In this document: piece by piece, positions 16,345 to 24,684 of the stretch
Numbering within the stretch: the first letter of the stretch is position 1
How the letters are laid out: each line of letters begins with the position of its first letter
DNA from: Streptococcus pluranimalium
GTDB lineage: Bacteria; Bacillota; Bacilli; Lactobacillales; Streptococcaceae
Length of the DNA stretch: 64,000 nt
Assembly: GCF_002953735.1 (NCBI RefSeq)
Contig: NZ_CP025536.1
Coordinates: 1,866,001 to 1,930,000, forward strand
Reading direction: 5' to 3'
Position numbers and translations under genes: made by a program
Notes under the pieces: model-generated
What the model saw: only the letters and a program-made list of their open reading frames with translations
Told to the model about the DNA's origin: nothing
Database searches by the model: none

Positions 16345-17673
16345 CTACTCTTGTTTTGGATGAGCTGACGGTAAGACAAGATTAAGAATGACACCAACAA
16401 TGGCACTTAGTGCTGTCCCTGAAAGCGTCAAGGCTCCCAACTCAAGCACAGCACTGCCCAAACCGAGAACAAGCATGGCACTAGCGATGATTAGATTACG
16501 TACTTGAGAGAAATCCACACGACTTTCAATCAATACTTTCAAACCATTGCTTGCAATAACACCATAAAGTAGAATGGACATGCCTCCTAATACAGCATTT
16601 GGAATCGTTGAAATCAAGGCCGTAAATTTTCCAAAGAAGGAGAAGGTAATAGCAATCAAGGCTGCGTTACGAATCACTGATACAGAGGCAATCCTTGTCA
16701 TTCCGATAACGCCAGTGTTTTCTCCGTAAGTCGTATTAGCAGGACCACCAATCAAAGCAGATACTGCTGTTGCCACACCATCCCCAATTAAGGTATACTT
16801 TAGCCCTGGATTTTTTAAATATTGACGACCAGTAATTTGACCAAGAACCGTATGATCACCGATGTGTTCAGCAATCGTTACAACTGCGATCGGTAAGATA
16901 GCAAGCATTTCTGGGCCAAAATAGAACTTATAGGTTTGAAAATGACCTGCTTTAAAAGGAAGGTAAAATTGAGGAATTTCAAACCAAGCTGCTTCCTTAA
17001 TAGGTGTAAAGTCAACCAAACCAAGGAAAGCAGATAGCACATAACCACCAATAATCGCTACTAAAAATGGAATAATTTTGATAAAACCACGACCACTTGT
17101 ATTGATAATAGCAGCAATCAAGAAGGTTACTGTAGCTACCAAGATATGGCGCCAATCAGAATCTGCAACAAAACCGGCATTGGTCACCGCAGAACCTGCC
17201 AAGCCCAAACCAATCACAATAATCATTGGTCCAATAACAATAGGGGGTAGTAATTTGTCTATCCAAGATGTTCCCACTAAGCCGACAAGACCTGCAATCA
17301 GAACATAGATAAGCCCGACAAAGAAAATCCCCGTTTGAGCCGCTGAAACATCACCACCCATGGCTTTTATTGCAGTTGCCATCGCCGTAATATAGGCAAA
17401 AGAAGAACCTAGATAAACGGGCACTTTAAACTGAGTAGCAACTTGATAAATCAAGGTTCCAATACCTGAAGCAAACAAGGCAACTGAAACTGGCATACCC
17501 AAGATCAAGGGAACTAAAATAGTAGCTCCGAACATGGCAAAAACGTGTTGGAAGCTAAGCAAAATGCCTTTACCAAAGGCCGGCTTTTCATGAACATCTA
17601 AAAGCAAATCGACTTTATTCAAATCAACATCAATGACTGAATGTTCATCTGTAGTAATCGTGTTTTGTGACAT
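16345..17673 (-). CDS. uraA: Uracil permease, NCS2 family
   Basis: 442-residue uracil/proton symporter importing uracil for pyrimidine salvage. Typical NCS2 features: FGATILVPLILGMP in the first helices, the uracil-binding helix segment around GSSFAYITAMATAI, the half-helix ILPIAVVTIAEHIGDHTVLG with the conserved Glu and His, and GGPANTTYGENTGVIGMTRIASVSV. Fourteen hydrophobic segments are expected and about that many are seen. Earlier in-frame ATGs (17712, 17694) lack a ribosome site, and AGAGGAG precedes ATG 17673. The leader contains a PyrR-binding sequence. Confidence 0.92.
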   Translation of the reverse strand: MSQNTITTDEHSVIDVDLNKVDLLLDVHEKPAFGKGILLSFQHVFAMFGATILVPLILGMPVSVALFASGIGTLIYQVATQFKVPVYLGSSFAYITAMATAIKAMGGDVSAAQTGIFFVGLIYVLIAGLVGLVGTSWIDKLLPPIVIGPMIIVIGLGLAGSAVTNAGFVADSDWRHILVATVTFLIAAIINTSGRGFIKIIPFLVAIIGGYVLSAFLGLVDFTPIKEAAWFEIPQFYLPFKAGHFQTYKFYFGPEMLAILPIAVVTIAEHIGDHTVLGQITGRQYLKNPGLKYTLIGDGVATAVSALIGGPANTTYGENTGVIGMTRIASVSVIRNAALIAITFSFFGKFTALISTIPNAVLGGMSILLYGVIASNGLKVLIESRVDFSQVRNLIIASAMLVLGLGSAVLELGALTLSGTALSAIVGVILNLVLPSAHPKQE

Positions 17674-17725
17674 ATCTCCTCTTTCTCTGGGCATAAGAAA
17701 AGTCATATTCACATGGAATACAACC

Positions 17726-17858
17726 CCTTTTGTCTACACAAAAGGACCCAGCTATATCATATAGTCATAGGCCCTCAATTGTTTAATCCTCAAAAGCTGA
17801 TAGAACACATCTTTTTTTGAGTATTTTCCTTGATGTCTTTCTCACCTCACGGGATGAG
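17726..17858 (-). promoter_or_regulatory. PyrR-responsive leader of uraA
   Basis: The minus strand at 17835-17858 reads CATCCCGTGAGGTGAGAAAG, matching the PyrR anti-antiterminator loop (ATCC-G-GAGG). Further down, CCTTTTGT-N4-ACAAAAGG (17726-17745) is the candidate terminator stem, though its T-tract is poor. PyrR with UMP would favour termination, lowering uracil uptake when pyrimidines are plentiful. Confidence 0.75.
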
Positions 17859-17948
17859 TTTAAAAACCTACGCTTTAAATATTTTAACACAAGGTTATTC
17901 AAAAAGCTAGCTATTTTTTCTATTACTCTTTACCATTTCTAGATGAAA

Positions 17949-18494
17949 TTAAACTTTTTTAATGACTTCTTCAGTCCGTATAATTGTTGCAAATTCATCA
18001 TGTAATGTTGCAATACTAATATCATGAATCGTTTGTGCAGGAACACTATTACCTTGATGATCAGGTAAATCAAAAGAAGCTGTCGCATCCTCTACTAAAA
18101 AAGTATTAAAACCATAATTACCAGCCATTCTGGTTGTTGTTGATACACAATGAGGAGTTGTCAAACCAGCAATGAATAACGTATCTATCTCTTGGTCGTC
18201 TAAATATTTTTTTAATTCAGTACCTATAAAGGCACTGTTTACTGTTTTGGAAATCACTTTTTCACCCATCTTTGGTGTCACAATCTTTTGAAATTCAAAA
18301 CCACTTCCTTTGTAGAAAAAACGAGATTCTGGAGATTTACTGAAATGATTAATATGAACAATAAGTTCTTTCTTTTCTCGAAAGAAGTTCAAGAGTTTGC
18401 CAGCTTGTTTCTCAGCATCCTCATTGTTACGAGCACCCCACGAACCATCTCTAAATGTTCTCTGAATATCAATTAAAATCAAAGCTCTCTTCAT
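17949..18494 (-). CDS. Isochorismatase-family cysteine hydrolase
   Basis: 181-residue alpha/beta hydrolase of the isochorismatase/nicotinamidase superfamily. The catalytic triad is visible as Asp9 (LILIDIQ), Lys83 (KVISKTVNSAF) and Cys116 (GLTTPHCVSTTTRMAG). The family hydrolyses amides such as nicotinamide or ureidoacrylate as well as isochorismate, and the substrate cannot be assigned from sequence. It lies 54 bp behind the purine-type permease on the same strand and is probably in its transcript, which hints at a nucleobase-derived substrate (inference). Confidence 0.82.
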   Translation of the reverse strand: MKRALILIDIQRTFRDGSWGARNNEDAEKQAGKLLNFFREKKELIVHINHFSKSPESRFFYKGSGFEFQKIVTPKMGEKVISKTVNSAFIGTELKKYLDDQEIDTLFIAGLTTPHCVSTTTRMAGNYGFNTFLVEDATASFDLPDHQGNSVPAQTIHDISIATLHDEFATIIRTEEVIKKV

Positions 18495-18548
18495 ATTAAT
18501 TTTCTCTTTTTACACCATAATACTTTAATAACCAAATCGACTACCTTG

Positions 18549-19868
18549 TTATTTTTTCTCTTTTAATGCAAGATTCAAAACCAAGGCTGCTAGTGTTCCT
18601 GTTGAGATGCCTGATGAGAGGACCATTTGGATGGGCATTGGTAAACCTGATAGGAGTTCGGGACGAACGGTTACTCCAATCCCTAATGCGAAGGCAACAG
18701 AGATGATCAGTAACTCGCGGTCACCCATTTTCACAGTCGCCAGGGTCTTAATCCCCTGTGCGGCAACTAGTCCAAACATAATCACTCCAACACCACCTAA
18801 AACTGGCTGTGGCATGATCGAAATCAAGGCTGATACTTTTGGAAAGACTCCGAGGATTGCCAAAATCAAACCGGCAACTACCATGACGTGACGGCTAGCG
18901 ACTTTGGTAAGGGTAATCAACCCAACGTTTTGAGAGAAGGCTGTGTTTGGTCCTGCACCGAAAACTCCTGCAATCATAGAACCAACACCATCTGCCAAAA
19001 CACCGTTGGCAGCACGTTCGCTGGTGATTTTAGTATCAGAAGCTTCTCCAATGGCCATCATAATTCCAACCGTACCGATGAGCGATACCACATAAGCAGG
19101 CACAAAAGATAGAATGGCAGAGAAATCAAAGGTAACACCGTAATTGAAAATCTTTGGAAAGGCAAACCAGGCTGCCTCATTGACCGCTGATAAGTCCACT
19201 TTACCCAGAAAAATACAAAGGATGTACCCAAAAATCATCCCGATAAAAACAGATGCTGTTGACCACATCCCTTTACCATAATGGTTTAGGATAAGGGTGA
19301 AGACCATGACGACAAAAGCAATGGTAATATTTTCCACAGAAGCATAATCCTTGGCACCAGAACCACCGGCTGCCCAGTCCATGCTGACTGGTAAGAGTGT
19401 GATACCGATAAGAGCCACAACGGTCCCTGTAATCAATGGCGGAAAGAATTTCATCAATGGTTTAATAAAGCGGCTAAGAACGATTTCTACCAAAGAACCA
19501 GCAACAGTTGCTCCAACAATCCCAGCAATGCCAAAACGGCTTCCAACAGATATGGCTGGATTGGCAAAGGTAAAGTCTGTCCCCATCATCCCTGAGACAC
19601 GAGATCCGATTGGCCCCAAACCTTTGGATTGAAGCATTGTCGCTATTCCAGCTACAAAGATGGAGGCAGATACCATGATTGATGTATCTTCGACGCTAAG
19701 TTTGAGCGCACCAGCAACAACAAGTGGTACTGCAATAATACCAGCAAAGGCTGCAAGAATATGTTGCAAAGCCAATACAATTGATACTCCTACTGGTGGC
19801 TTGTCCTCAATTTTATACAAGATTTGTTCGGATGTTTCCTCTAAAACCAACTTTTTTTCTAAAGACAT
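18549..19868 (-). CDS. NCS2 purine-type permease (xanthine or urate)
   Basis: 439-residue nucleobase symporter of the xanthine/uric-acid branch. Evidence: LALQHILAAFAGIIAVPLVV, the long GTDFTFANPAISVGSRFG stretch, the substrate-site half-helix with MMAIGEASD, and the purine-branch signature GPNTAFSQNVGLITLTKVASRHV, distinct from the uracil permease next door (TTYGENTGV). Fourteen hydrophobic segments. The promoter region carries paired PurR boxes, which supports a purine substrate. It is not beside xpt and has no guanine riboswitch that I can see. Confidence 0.88.
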   Translation of the reverse strand: MSLEKKLVLEETSEQILYKIEDKPPVGVSIVLALQHILAAFAGIIAVPLVVAGALKLSVEDTSIMVSASIFVAGIATMLQSKGLGPIGSRVSGMMGTDFTFANPAISVGSRFGIAGIVGATVAGSLVEIVLSRFIKPLMKFFPPLITGTVVALIGITLLPVSMDWAAGGSGAKDYASVENITIAFVVMVFTLILNHYGKGMWSTASVFIGMIFGYILCIFLGKVDLSAVNEAAWFAFPKIFNYGVTFDFSAILSFVPAYVVSLIGTVGIMMAIGEASDTKITSERAANGVLADGVGSMIAGVFGAGPNTAFSQNVGLITLTKVASRHVMVVAGLILAILGVFPKVSALISIMPQPVLGGVGVIMFGLVAAQGIKTLATVKMGDRELLIISVAFALGIGVTVRPELLSGLPMPIQMVLSSGISTGTLAALVLNLALKEKK

Positions 19869-19934
19869 CTAATATTTCCTCTAAAAATAAAAATATATTT
19901 CATTCTAACATCATTTTTTCTTTTTTTCAATGAT

Positions 19935-19978
19935 TTTATCGAACTATTTTATAGTTATATTTATTTTTGTTCGTATTT
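19935..19978 (-). promoter_or_regulatory. Paired PurR boxes upstream of the purine permease
   Basis: CGAAC on the plus strand (19940-19944, in TATCGAACTATTTT) and GTTCG (19969-19973, in the reverse copy ATACGAACAAAAAT) face each other with 24 bases between the cores. This is close to the two inverted PurBoxes bound by PurR in Firmicutes (core CCGAACNNT, about 22-23 between cores). The first C of each core is replaced. Confidence 0.6.
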
Positions 19979-20016
19979 TTATTTTCTTAGCTTACAAATC
20001 TTGCGTGATCAAAACT

Positions 20017-20044
20017 TTAACTGACTTTCATTTTATGATATAGT
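20017..20044 (+). promoter_or_regulatory. def promoter
   Basis: TTAACT (20017-20022), 16-base spacer, TATAGT (20039-20044), about 43 bp before the def ATG. Confidence 0.55.
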
Positions 20045-20087
20045 TAAAAGTACGAAAACTATCAATAAAACTAGCAAAGGAAACCAT

Positions 20088-20702
20088 ATGTCACCGATTG
20101 AAAAAATTACCAAAGCAGCGCATTTGATTGATATGAATGATATCATCCGTGAGGGCAATCCGACTCTTCGCGCTAAGGCGGAAGAATTTACTTTTCCTCT
20201 TTCAGATCAGGATATTATCCTTGGTGAAAAAATGATGCAATTCTTGAAACACTCACAAGACCCTGTTATGGCTGAAAAACTTGGCCTTCGTGGTGGTGTT
20301 GGTTTAGCTGCGCCACAATTGGATATTTCAAAACGTATCATCGCTGTTCTTGTTCCAAATCCTGAAGATGAGGAGGGGAATCCACCTGAAGAGGCCTATA
20401 GTCTTCAAGAAATGATGTACAATCCCAAAATTATCTCTCATTCTGTACAGCAGGCTGCGCTTGCAGATGGTGAAGGATGTCTTTCAGTCGATCGTGTGGT
20501 TGAGGGATATGTTCCTCGTCATTCTCGCATTACCGTCGAATACTTCGACAAGGATGGTCATAAACAAAAGCTAAAACTCAAAGGATACAATGCCATTGTC
20601 GTTCAACATGAAATAGACCACCTTAATGGCGTCCTTTTCTATGATCGCATCAATATTGCAGAACCCTTCAAAATCGAAGAAGGGGTTATTATCTTAGATT
20701 AA
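20088..20702 (+). CDS. def: Peptide deformylase
   Basis: Iron metalloenzyme that removes the N-formyl group from nascent proteins; 204 residues, the normal size of the longer Gram-positive (type II) class. The three deformylase motifs are present: [14 protein letters not shown] (metal Cys) and QHEIDHLNG (metal His residues and catalytic Glu). The insertion between motifs 1 and 2 ([15 protein letters not shown]) is typical of Gram-positive enzymes. ATG 20088 follows AAAGGAAACCAT. Monocistronic: its own promoter and a strong terminator flank it. Confidence 0.97.
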   Translation: MSPIEKITKAAHLIDMNDIIREGNPTLRAKAEEFTFPLSDQDIILGEKMMQFLKHSQDPVMAEKLGLRGGVGLAAPQLDISKRIIAVLVPNPEDEEGNPPEEAYSLQEMMYNPKIISHSVQQAALADGEGCLSVDRVVEGYVPRHSRITVEYFDKDGHKQKLKLKGYNAIVVQHEIDHLNGVLFYDRINIAEPFKIEEGVIILD

Positions 20703-20712
20703 CATACTAAAA

Positions 20713-20760
20713 TGAAGTAGTGGGACAGCTCCGAAGCACGAGAGCACCCACTACTTTTTG
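20713..20760 (+). terminator. def terminator
   Basis: AAGTAGTGGG ... CCCACTACTT followed by TTTTG on the plus strand, ten or so bases behind the def stop. Confidence 0.85.
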
Positions 20761-20810
20761 TTATATTAATATTGATGGTTGAAAATAAGTTCGCTGTAAA
20801 TAGAGGATAA

Positions 20811-20843
20811 TAAAAAGGCTAGAACCTTATGTCCTAGCCGACT
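20811..20843 (-). terminator. lplA terminator
   Basis: Minus strand GGCTAG ... CTAGCC followed by TTTTTATT, immediately after the lplA stop at 20847. Confidence 0.75.
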
Positions 20844-20846
20844 GTT

Positions 20847-21836
20847 TTAGGCAACAATAGCTTTAGCTACTTCTTCTGTTGTCATGCGTGAGAAATATTG
20901 TGTGGTGTCGATTGTTTGGAGTTTTTCAAGAACGTCTTTGTACTCATATCGGGTGCCTACTAAGAGCTCTTCAATATCTTTAGCTGGTTTGACACCAAAG
21001 AAGTCTCCATAGATGGTCAAGCCTTTGATGATTGAGTTCTCAACGTTGGCATAGGTTGTGATTTTACCTGCTGGGTAACGAACGGCACGTGAAACTGTGT
21101 ACTCTGGTGATGAGCCAAAGTTCCATTCCCAAGTATTGAATTGCTCATCGTATGATTTTTGGATGGCTGCCAGGTCTTCATCTGAGAAGACATACTCTGT
21201 CATGTCAGGGTATTCTTCTTTCATTTGGTTCAAGAGGGCATCTTGGAACTCCAAAACTGTCATTTTTTCTGGCAATTCGTTATTAATATTGGTGACACGG
21301 GCACGAACTGACTTGACACCTTTAGACTCGATTTTATCTTTACTCACCTTTAGAGCATCTCCCAGCACCGTCATATCTACATCAAAGAGGAGGCAACCAT
21401 GGTGCATCATGCGACCTTTGTGGTAGGCTTGAGCATTTCCGGCGATTTTTTTACCATCAATTTCCAGATCATTACGCCCTGAAAACTCAGCCTTGACACC
21501 CAATTTTGCCAAGGTATCGATAACAGGTTTTGAGAACGTTTCAAAGTCGAATGACCCTTCGCCAGCCTTATTAGAAATGATGGTATAGTTGAGGTTGTTC
21601 AAATCATGGTAAACCGCACCGCCACCTGAAAGACGGCGAGCGATATGGATACCATGCGCGTCAGTGTATTCTTTGTTAATTTCTTCGATGGCATTTTGAT
21701 GACGACCGATGATAATGGCTGGCTCATTAATCCATAAAATGAATAGCTCATCCTCATCAACTAGTTCACGAAAAGCATAAGCTTCAAGGGCAATATTGTA
21801 ATGTGGATTATTACTGGTATTGACAATATATTTCAT
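20847..21836 (-). CDS. lplA: Lipoate-protein ligase A
   Basis: Attaches scavenged lipoate to lipoyl domains, here most likely those of the AcoC and AcoL proteins encoded upstream. 329 residues: catalytic domain with RRLSGGGAVYHDLNNLNYT, GRNDLEIDGKKIAGNAQAYHKGRMMHHGCLLFDVD carrying the lipoate-AMP site, and a C-terminal accessory domain of about 80 residues. An in-frame TTG (21839) precedes, but ATG 21836 has AAAGGAG at correct spacing. Its promoter has a full-consensus cre between -35 and -10, so CcpA repression is expected. Confidence 0.93.
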   Translation of the reverse strand: MKYIVNTSNNPHYNIALEAYAFRELVDEDELFILWINEPAIIIGRHQNAIEEINKEYTDAHGIHIARRLSGGGAVYHDLNNLNYTIISNKAGEGSFDFETFSKPVIDTLAKLGVKAEFSGRNDLEIDGKKIAGNAQAYHKGRMMHHGCLLFDVDMTVLGDALKVSKDKIESKGVKSVRARVTNINNELPEKMTVLEFQDALLNQMKEEYPDMTEYVFSDEDLAAIQKSYDEQFNTWEWNFGSSPEYTVSRAVRYPAGKITTYANVENSIIKGLTIYGDFFGVKPAKDIEELLVGTRYEYKDVLEKLQTIDTTQYFSRMTTEEVAKAIVA

Positions 21837-21888
21837 CAAAAAACTCCTTTATTTTAGCTAGTTTGCGTGTGCAAAAATATACTCTTTA

Positions 21889-21917
21889 AGTATAATGCAA
21901 ACGCTAGCAAATAACAA
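21889..21917 (-). promoter_or_regulatory. lplA promoter with perfect cre site
   Basis: Minus-strand TTGTTA (21912-21917), 17-base spacer, TATACT (21889-21894). The plus strand 21895-21909 reads ATGCAAACGCTAGCA, matching every position of the cre consensus WTGNAANCGNWNNCW. It fills most of the spacer, a repressing position for CcpA. Confidence 0.8.
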
Positions 21918-22103
21918 GATATTACAAATCTTTGCCCTAAAATCTATTCAATAACAGTTCTTCTAAGTTTTAGAGACGCATTATACTGTTCAACTTCAAG
22001 TGCTCCAAAAATGTATTAAAATAAACTAGATTATTGATAGCTTCACGCTCAATAACCTTCTGACGACAAAACACCTTGATCAATATTTAACGAGATATCT
22101 TGC
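21918..22103. other. Gene-free stretch upstream of lplA
   Basis: AT-rich sequence with no supported ORF, between the lplA promoter and the first copy of the structured repeat. Nothing else is seen. Confidence 0.4.
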
Positions 22104-22290
22104 CTAGTTTAAAGTTTAGGTGAGGCAGCATAGTGCTCATCGTTTGTTATCAAATGCTTTAGCAGTTAGATTAAAATAATTTTATGACGAAGACACCTTC
22201 CGTTCGATTTTAACGGAAGGTGTCTTCTAATGTAAGAGTTAACTAAGCTGTTGTTTCAAGGACTTTAATCCTTAGAAACAACAGCTTACG
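22104..22290. repeat. Structured multi-hairpin repeat, copy 1
   Basis: About 187 bases, near-identical over most of its length (about nine bases in ten by eye) to 22557-22753. Contains successive hairpins: GTGAGGCA-GCATAG-TGCTCAT, a TGC-TTTA-GCA stem, the perfect GAAGACACCTTCCGTT/AACGGAAGGTGTCTTC stem (22190-22228), and a long terminal stem in which GTTGTTTCAAGGA pairs with TCCTTAGAAACAAC. No coding potential on either strand. Confidence 0.7.
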
Positions 22291-22303
22291 ATAGAATCTA
22301 CTG

Positions 22304-22360
22304 ATTAAATCAACAAAAAGAGCAGCAGTCGGTAATACTGCTACTCTTTTTGTTGATTAA
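22304..22360. terminator. Long bidirectional terminator-like hairpin
   Basis: TCAACAAAAAGAGCAGCAGT pairs with ACTGCTACTCTTTTTGTTGA with one mismatch, giving a stem near 20 bp with an A/T run inside. It stands between the two repeat copies and belongs to no adjacent gene. Confidence 0.6.
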
Positions 22361-22516
22361 ACCATTAACTATCTAGACATACTATTCACAATAATCAATT
22401 CTTTTCAGCAGATACTAGGCAGCGAAAGCGAAGATTGAATTAAAGGTCATCAAGCTGAGCTTTATACTCACAATAATAAAGTTTAACAATAGGGGCTAAT
22501 ATTATAGATACTTACG

Positions 22517-22558
22517 ACGAAAAATGACCTCGTTCGACATTAATGAGGTCATTTTTCT
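22517..22558. repeat. Hairpin related to the central stem of the repeat
   Basis: AAAAATGACCTC/GAGGTCATTTTT (22520-22556). The stem differs wholly from the GACACCTTCC stem of the flanking copies, yet shares the preceding GACGAA, a loop beginning GTTCGA and containing TTAA, and trailing TCTA. Confidence 0.55.
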
Positions 22559-22753
22559 AGTTCAAGGTTTAGGTGAGGCACCATAGTGCTCACCGTTTGT
22601 TATCAACTGCTTTAGCAGTTAGATTAGAATAATCTTATGACGAAGACACCTTCCGTTCGATTTTAACGGAAGGTGTTTTCTAATGTAAGAGTTAGCTAAG
22701 CCGCCATAGCGGTTAGCGTCTTGTTTCAAGGACTTTAGTCCTTAGAAACAACT
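22557..22753. repeat. Structured multi-hairpin repeat, copy 2
   Basis: Five consecutive hairpins: GGTGAG-G-CAC-CATA-GTG-CTCACC, AACTGC-TTTA-GCAGTT, ACACCTTCCGTT/AACGGAAGGTGT, GCTAAGCCGC-CATA-GCGGTTAGC and GTTTC-AAGGAC-TTTA-GTCCTT-A-GAAAC. Four have a CATA or TTTA tetraloop. It ends only five bases from the acoL stop codon, so it would be the 3' end of the aco transcript when read on the minus strand. Confidence 0.7.
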
Positions 22754-22757
22754 ACTC

Positions 22758-24521
22758 TTATTTACGTTTTGGTGGGTTATGGATAGCTTCACCCAATACA
22801 TCAGCAAATGCTTCGTACATAACTTCTGAGAAGGTTGGGTGTCCGTGAATTGAAAGGAGAAGTTCATCTACTGTCAATTCATTTTCCATAATAGTTGCTG
22901 CTTCGTTGATCATTTCAGCTGCTGCTGGACCAATGATGTGCACACCAAGGATTTCATGGTATTTAGCATCTGCGATAACTTTAACAAAACCTTGGTCTTC
23001 ATTTGAAGCAATAGCACGTCCGTTACCTGTGAAGCTGTTTTTACCGATAAGGATGTCACCGTATTTAGCACGAGCATCTTCTTCAGTCATACCAACCATG
23101 GCAACTTCTGGGTGTGTGTAAACAGCAGCTGGTGTAAATTCAAGGTTAGCTTTGCGAACTTTACCATGCATAGCATTTTCAGCAGCTACTTCACCCATAC
23201 GGTAAGCAGCATGCGCGAGCATTTTAGTACCGTTCACATCACCTGGTGCGTAGATACCTGGAATAGATGTTTCTTGATACTCGTCAACCTTAATACGGTT
23301 ACGCTCCATTTCAAGATTAAGGTTTTCAAGTCCATTCATTTGTGGTACACGACCGATTGAAAGGAGTGCTTTTTCAGCAACAACTTCTGAACCATCGTTA
23401 AGTTTCAATGTCAATTGGTTGTTTGCTTCAACAATTTCAGAAACACCAACAGATGTCTTGATGTTCATACCTTTTTTAGCAAGAATTTTTTGAAGTTCAA
23501 GAGACACTTCTTTATCCATAGCAGGGATGATACGATCAGCCATTTCAATAACAGTAACTTCAACACCGTATGAAGCCCATACAAGTCCAAGTTCGATACC
23601 GACAACACCGCCCCCCATAACAGCAAGTGATTTCGGCATTTCACGAAGGTCAAGAATATCGTCAGAAGTCAAGACAAGTTTAGAGTCAATTCCTGGGATA
23701 TTGATGCGTGATACTTTTGAACCAGTTGCAAGGATAATATTACGTCCTTTGATGGTTTCTGAACCAATTGTAACTGTTTTATCTGGGTTAACTTGTCCAA
23801 GTCCATTGAACATGGTTACTTTGTTAGCTTTAAGAAGACCTGCAACACCACCTGTCAATTTCTTAACAACAGAGTTTTTGAAGTCAACTGTTTTATCCAT
23901 ATCGATAGTATAGTTTGTTGAAGCAAGGTTGATACCACGACCGGCCGCATGCTTAATACCATCAAGGATTTCAGCATTTTTAAGGTAAGTCTTAGTTGGG
24001 ATACATCCCACGTTCAAACAAGTTCCACCGAATTCTGATTTTTCAACGATGGCAATTTTACCACCGAGTTGAGCACCGCGAATAGCAGCGTAGTAACCAG
24101 CAGGGCCACCACCAACAACGATGATGTCGTACTCATTATCTGCAAGTGGCGCTTTTTCAGCAGCAGGCGCAGCTTCTTGAGCTGGTGCTTTTGGCACTTC
24201 AAGACCTGCAGCTTCAAGGTCTTCAGTCGTACGTTTCACATCAACATCAGATCCTGCAGGTGAACCAGCTTCCACTTCTTCACCAGCTTCACCAATGTAC
24301 CCGATTGTTTCTGTTACTGGTACCGTTTCACCAGCTTGACGAGTGATTTTCAAAAGAACACCTGAGTCTTCTGCTTCGATTTCCATGTTTGTTTTATCAG
24401 ACATGATTTCAAGAAGAACATCACCTTCAGCGACAGTATCACCTTCAGCTTTTTTCCACTCGATGATTTCACCCTCGGCCATATCAACACCGAGTTTTGG
24501 CATAATAATTTCAACAGCCAT
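22758..24521 (-). CDS. acoL: Dihydrolipoamide dehydrogenase (E3) with N-terminal lipoyl domain
   Basis: 587-residue flavoprotein that reoxidises dihydrolipoamide with NAD+. Residues 1-80 form a lipoyl domain with the modifiable Lys43 in MSDKTNM. A flexible Ala/Pro/Glu linker follows, then the FAD-binding GGGPAGYYAAIRGAQLG, the redox disulfide in GGTCLNVGCIPTK, the NAD site MGGGVVGIELGLVWA, and the C-terminal HGHPTFSEVMYEAF with the catalytic His-Glu. ATG 24521 has AAAGGAAA upstream; the extra N-terminal codons to 24554 are untranslated. Last gene of acoABCL. Confidence 0.95.
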   Translation of the reverse strand: MAVEIIMPKLGVDMAEGEIIEWKKAEGDTVAEGDVLLEIMSDKTNMEIEAEDSGVLLKITRQAGETVPVTETIGYIGEAGEEVEAGSPAGSDVDVKRTTEDLEAAGLEVPKAPAQEAAPAAEKAPLADNEYDIIVVGGGPAGYYAAIRGAQLGGKIAIVEKSEFGGTCLNVGCIPTKTYLKNAEILDGIKHAAGRGINLASTNYTIDMDKTVDFKNSVVKKLTGGVAGLLKANKVTMFNGLGQVNPDKTVTIGSETIKGRNIILATGSKVSRINIPGIDSKLVLTSDDILDLREMPKSLAVMGGGVVGIELGLVWASYGVEVTVIEMADRIIPAMDKEVSLELQKILAKKGMNIKTSVGVSEIVEANNQLTLKLNDGSEVVAEKALLSIGRVPQMNGLENLNLEMERNRIKVDEYQETSIPGIYAPGDVNGTKMLAHAAYRMGEVAAENAMHGKVRKANLEFTPAAVYTHPEVAMVGMTEEDARAKYGDILIGKNSFTGNGRAIASNEDQGFVKVIADAKYHEILGVHIIGPAAAEMINEAATIMENELTVDELLLSIHGHPTFSEVMYEAFADVLGEAIHNPPKRK

Positions 24522-24548
24522 TATTGATTTCCTTTCGTAAGATACATT

Positions 24549-24632
24549 GGGCATTTGAAAGAAGGATTTTTGACAATCCTACGTAGACAGCCATGTCCCA
24601 CAGATAATCTTAAATCATTCTTCTTTCAGCCC
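24549..24632 (-). promoter_or_regulatory. Intercistronic hairpin between acoC and acoL
   Basis: GGGC-AT-TTGAAAGAAG (24549-24564) pairs with CTTCTTTCAGCCC (24620-24632), enclosing a small GGATT/AATCC hairpin. No T-run follows on the minus strand, so it is more likely an RNA processing or stabilising element in the 163-bp gap than a terminator. Confidence 0.45.
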
Positions 24633-24684
24633 ATCTTTAGTTTTTGTTTACAGTAGATGATATAACTAAATTAAATCAATCTCA

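Noticed and set aside
19879-20010. Guanine/xanthine riboswitch before the purine permease
   Set aside because: The conserved purine-riboswitch core was not found; paired PurR boxes explain the region better.
22304-22360. Insertion-sequence terminal repeats
   Set aside because: The dyad is a simple long hairpin with no transposase fragment between or beside the arms.
22104-22753. CRISPR array
   Set aside because: The two long repeats are about 190 bases each and 450 bp apart; there is no series of short repeats with unique spacers and no cas gene.
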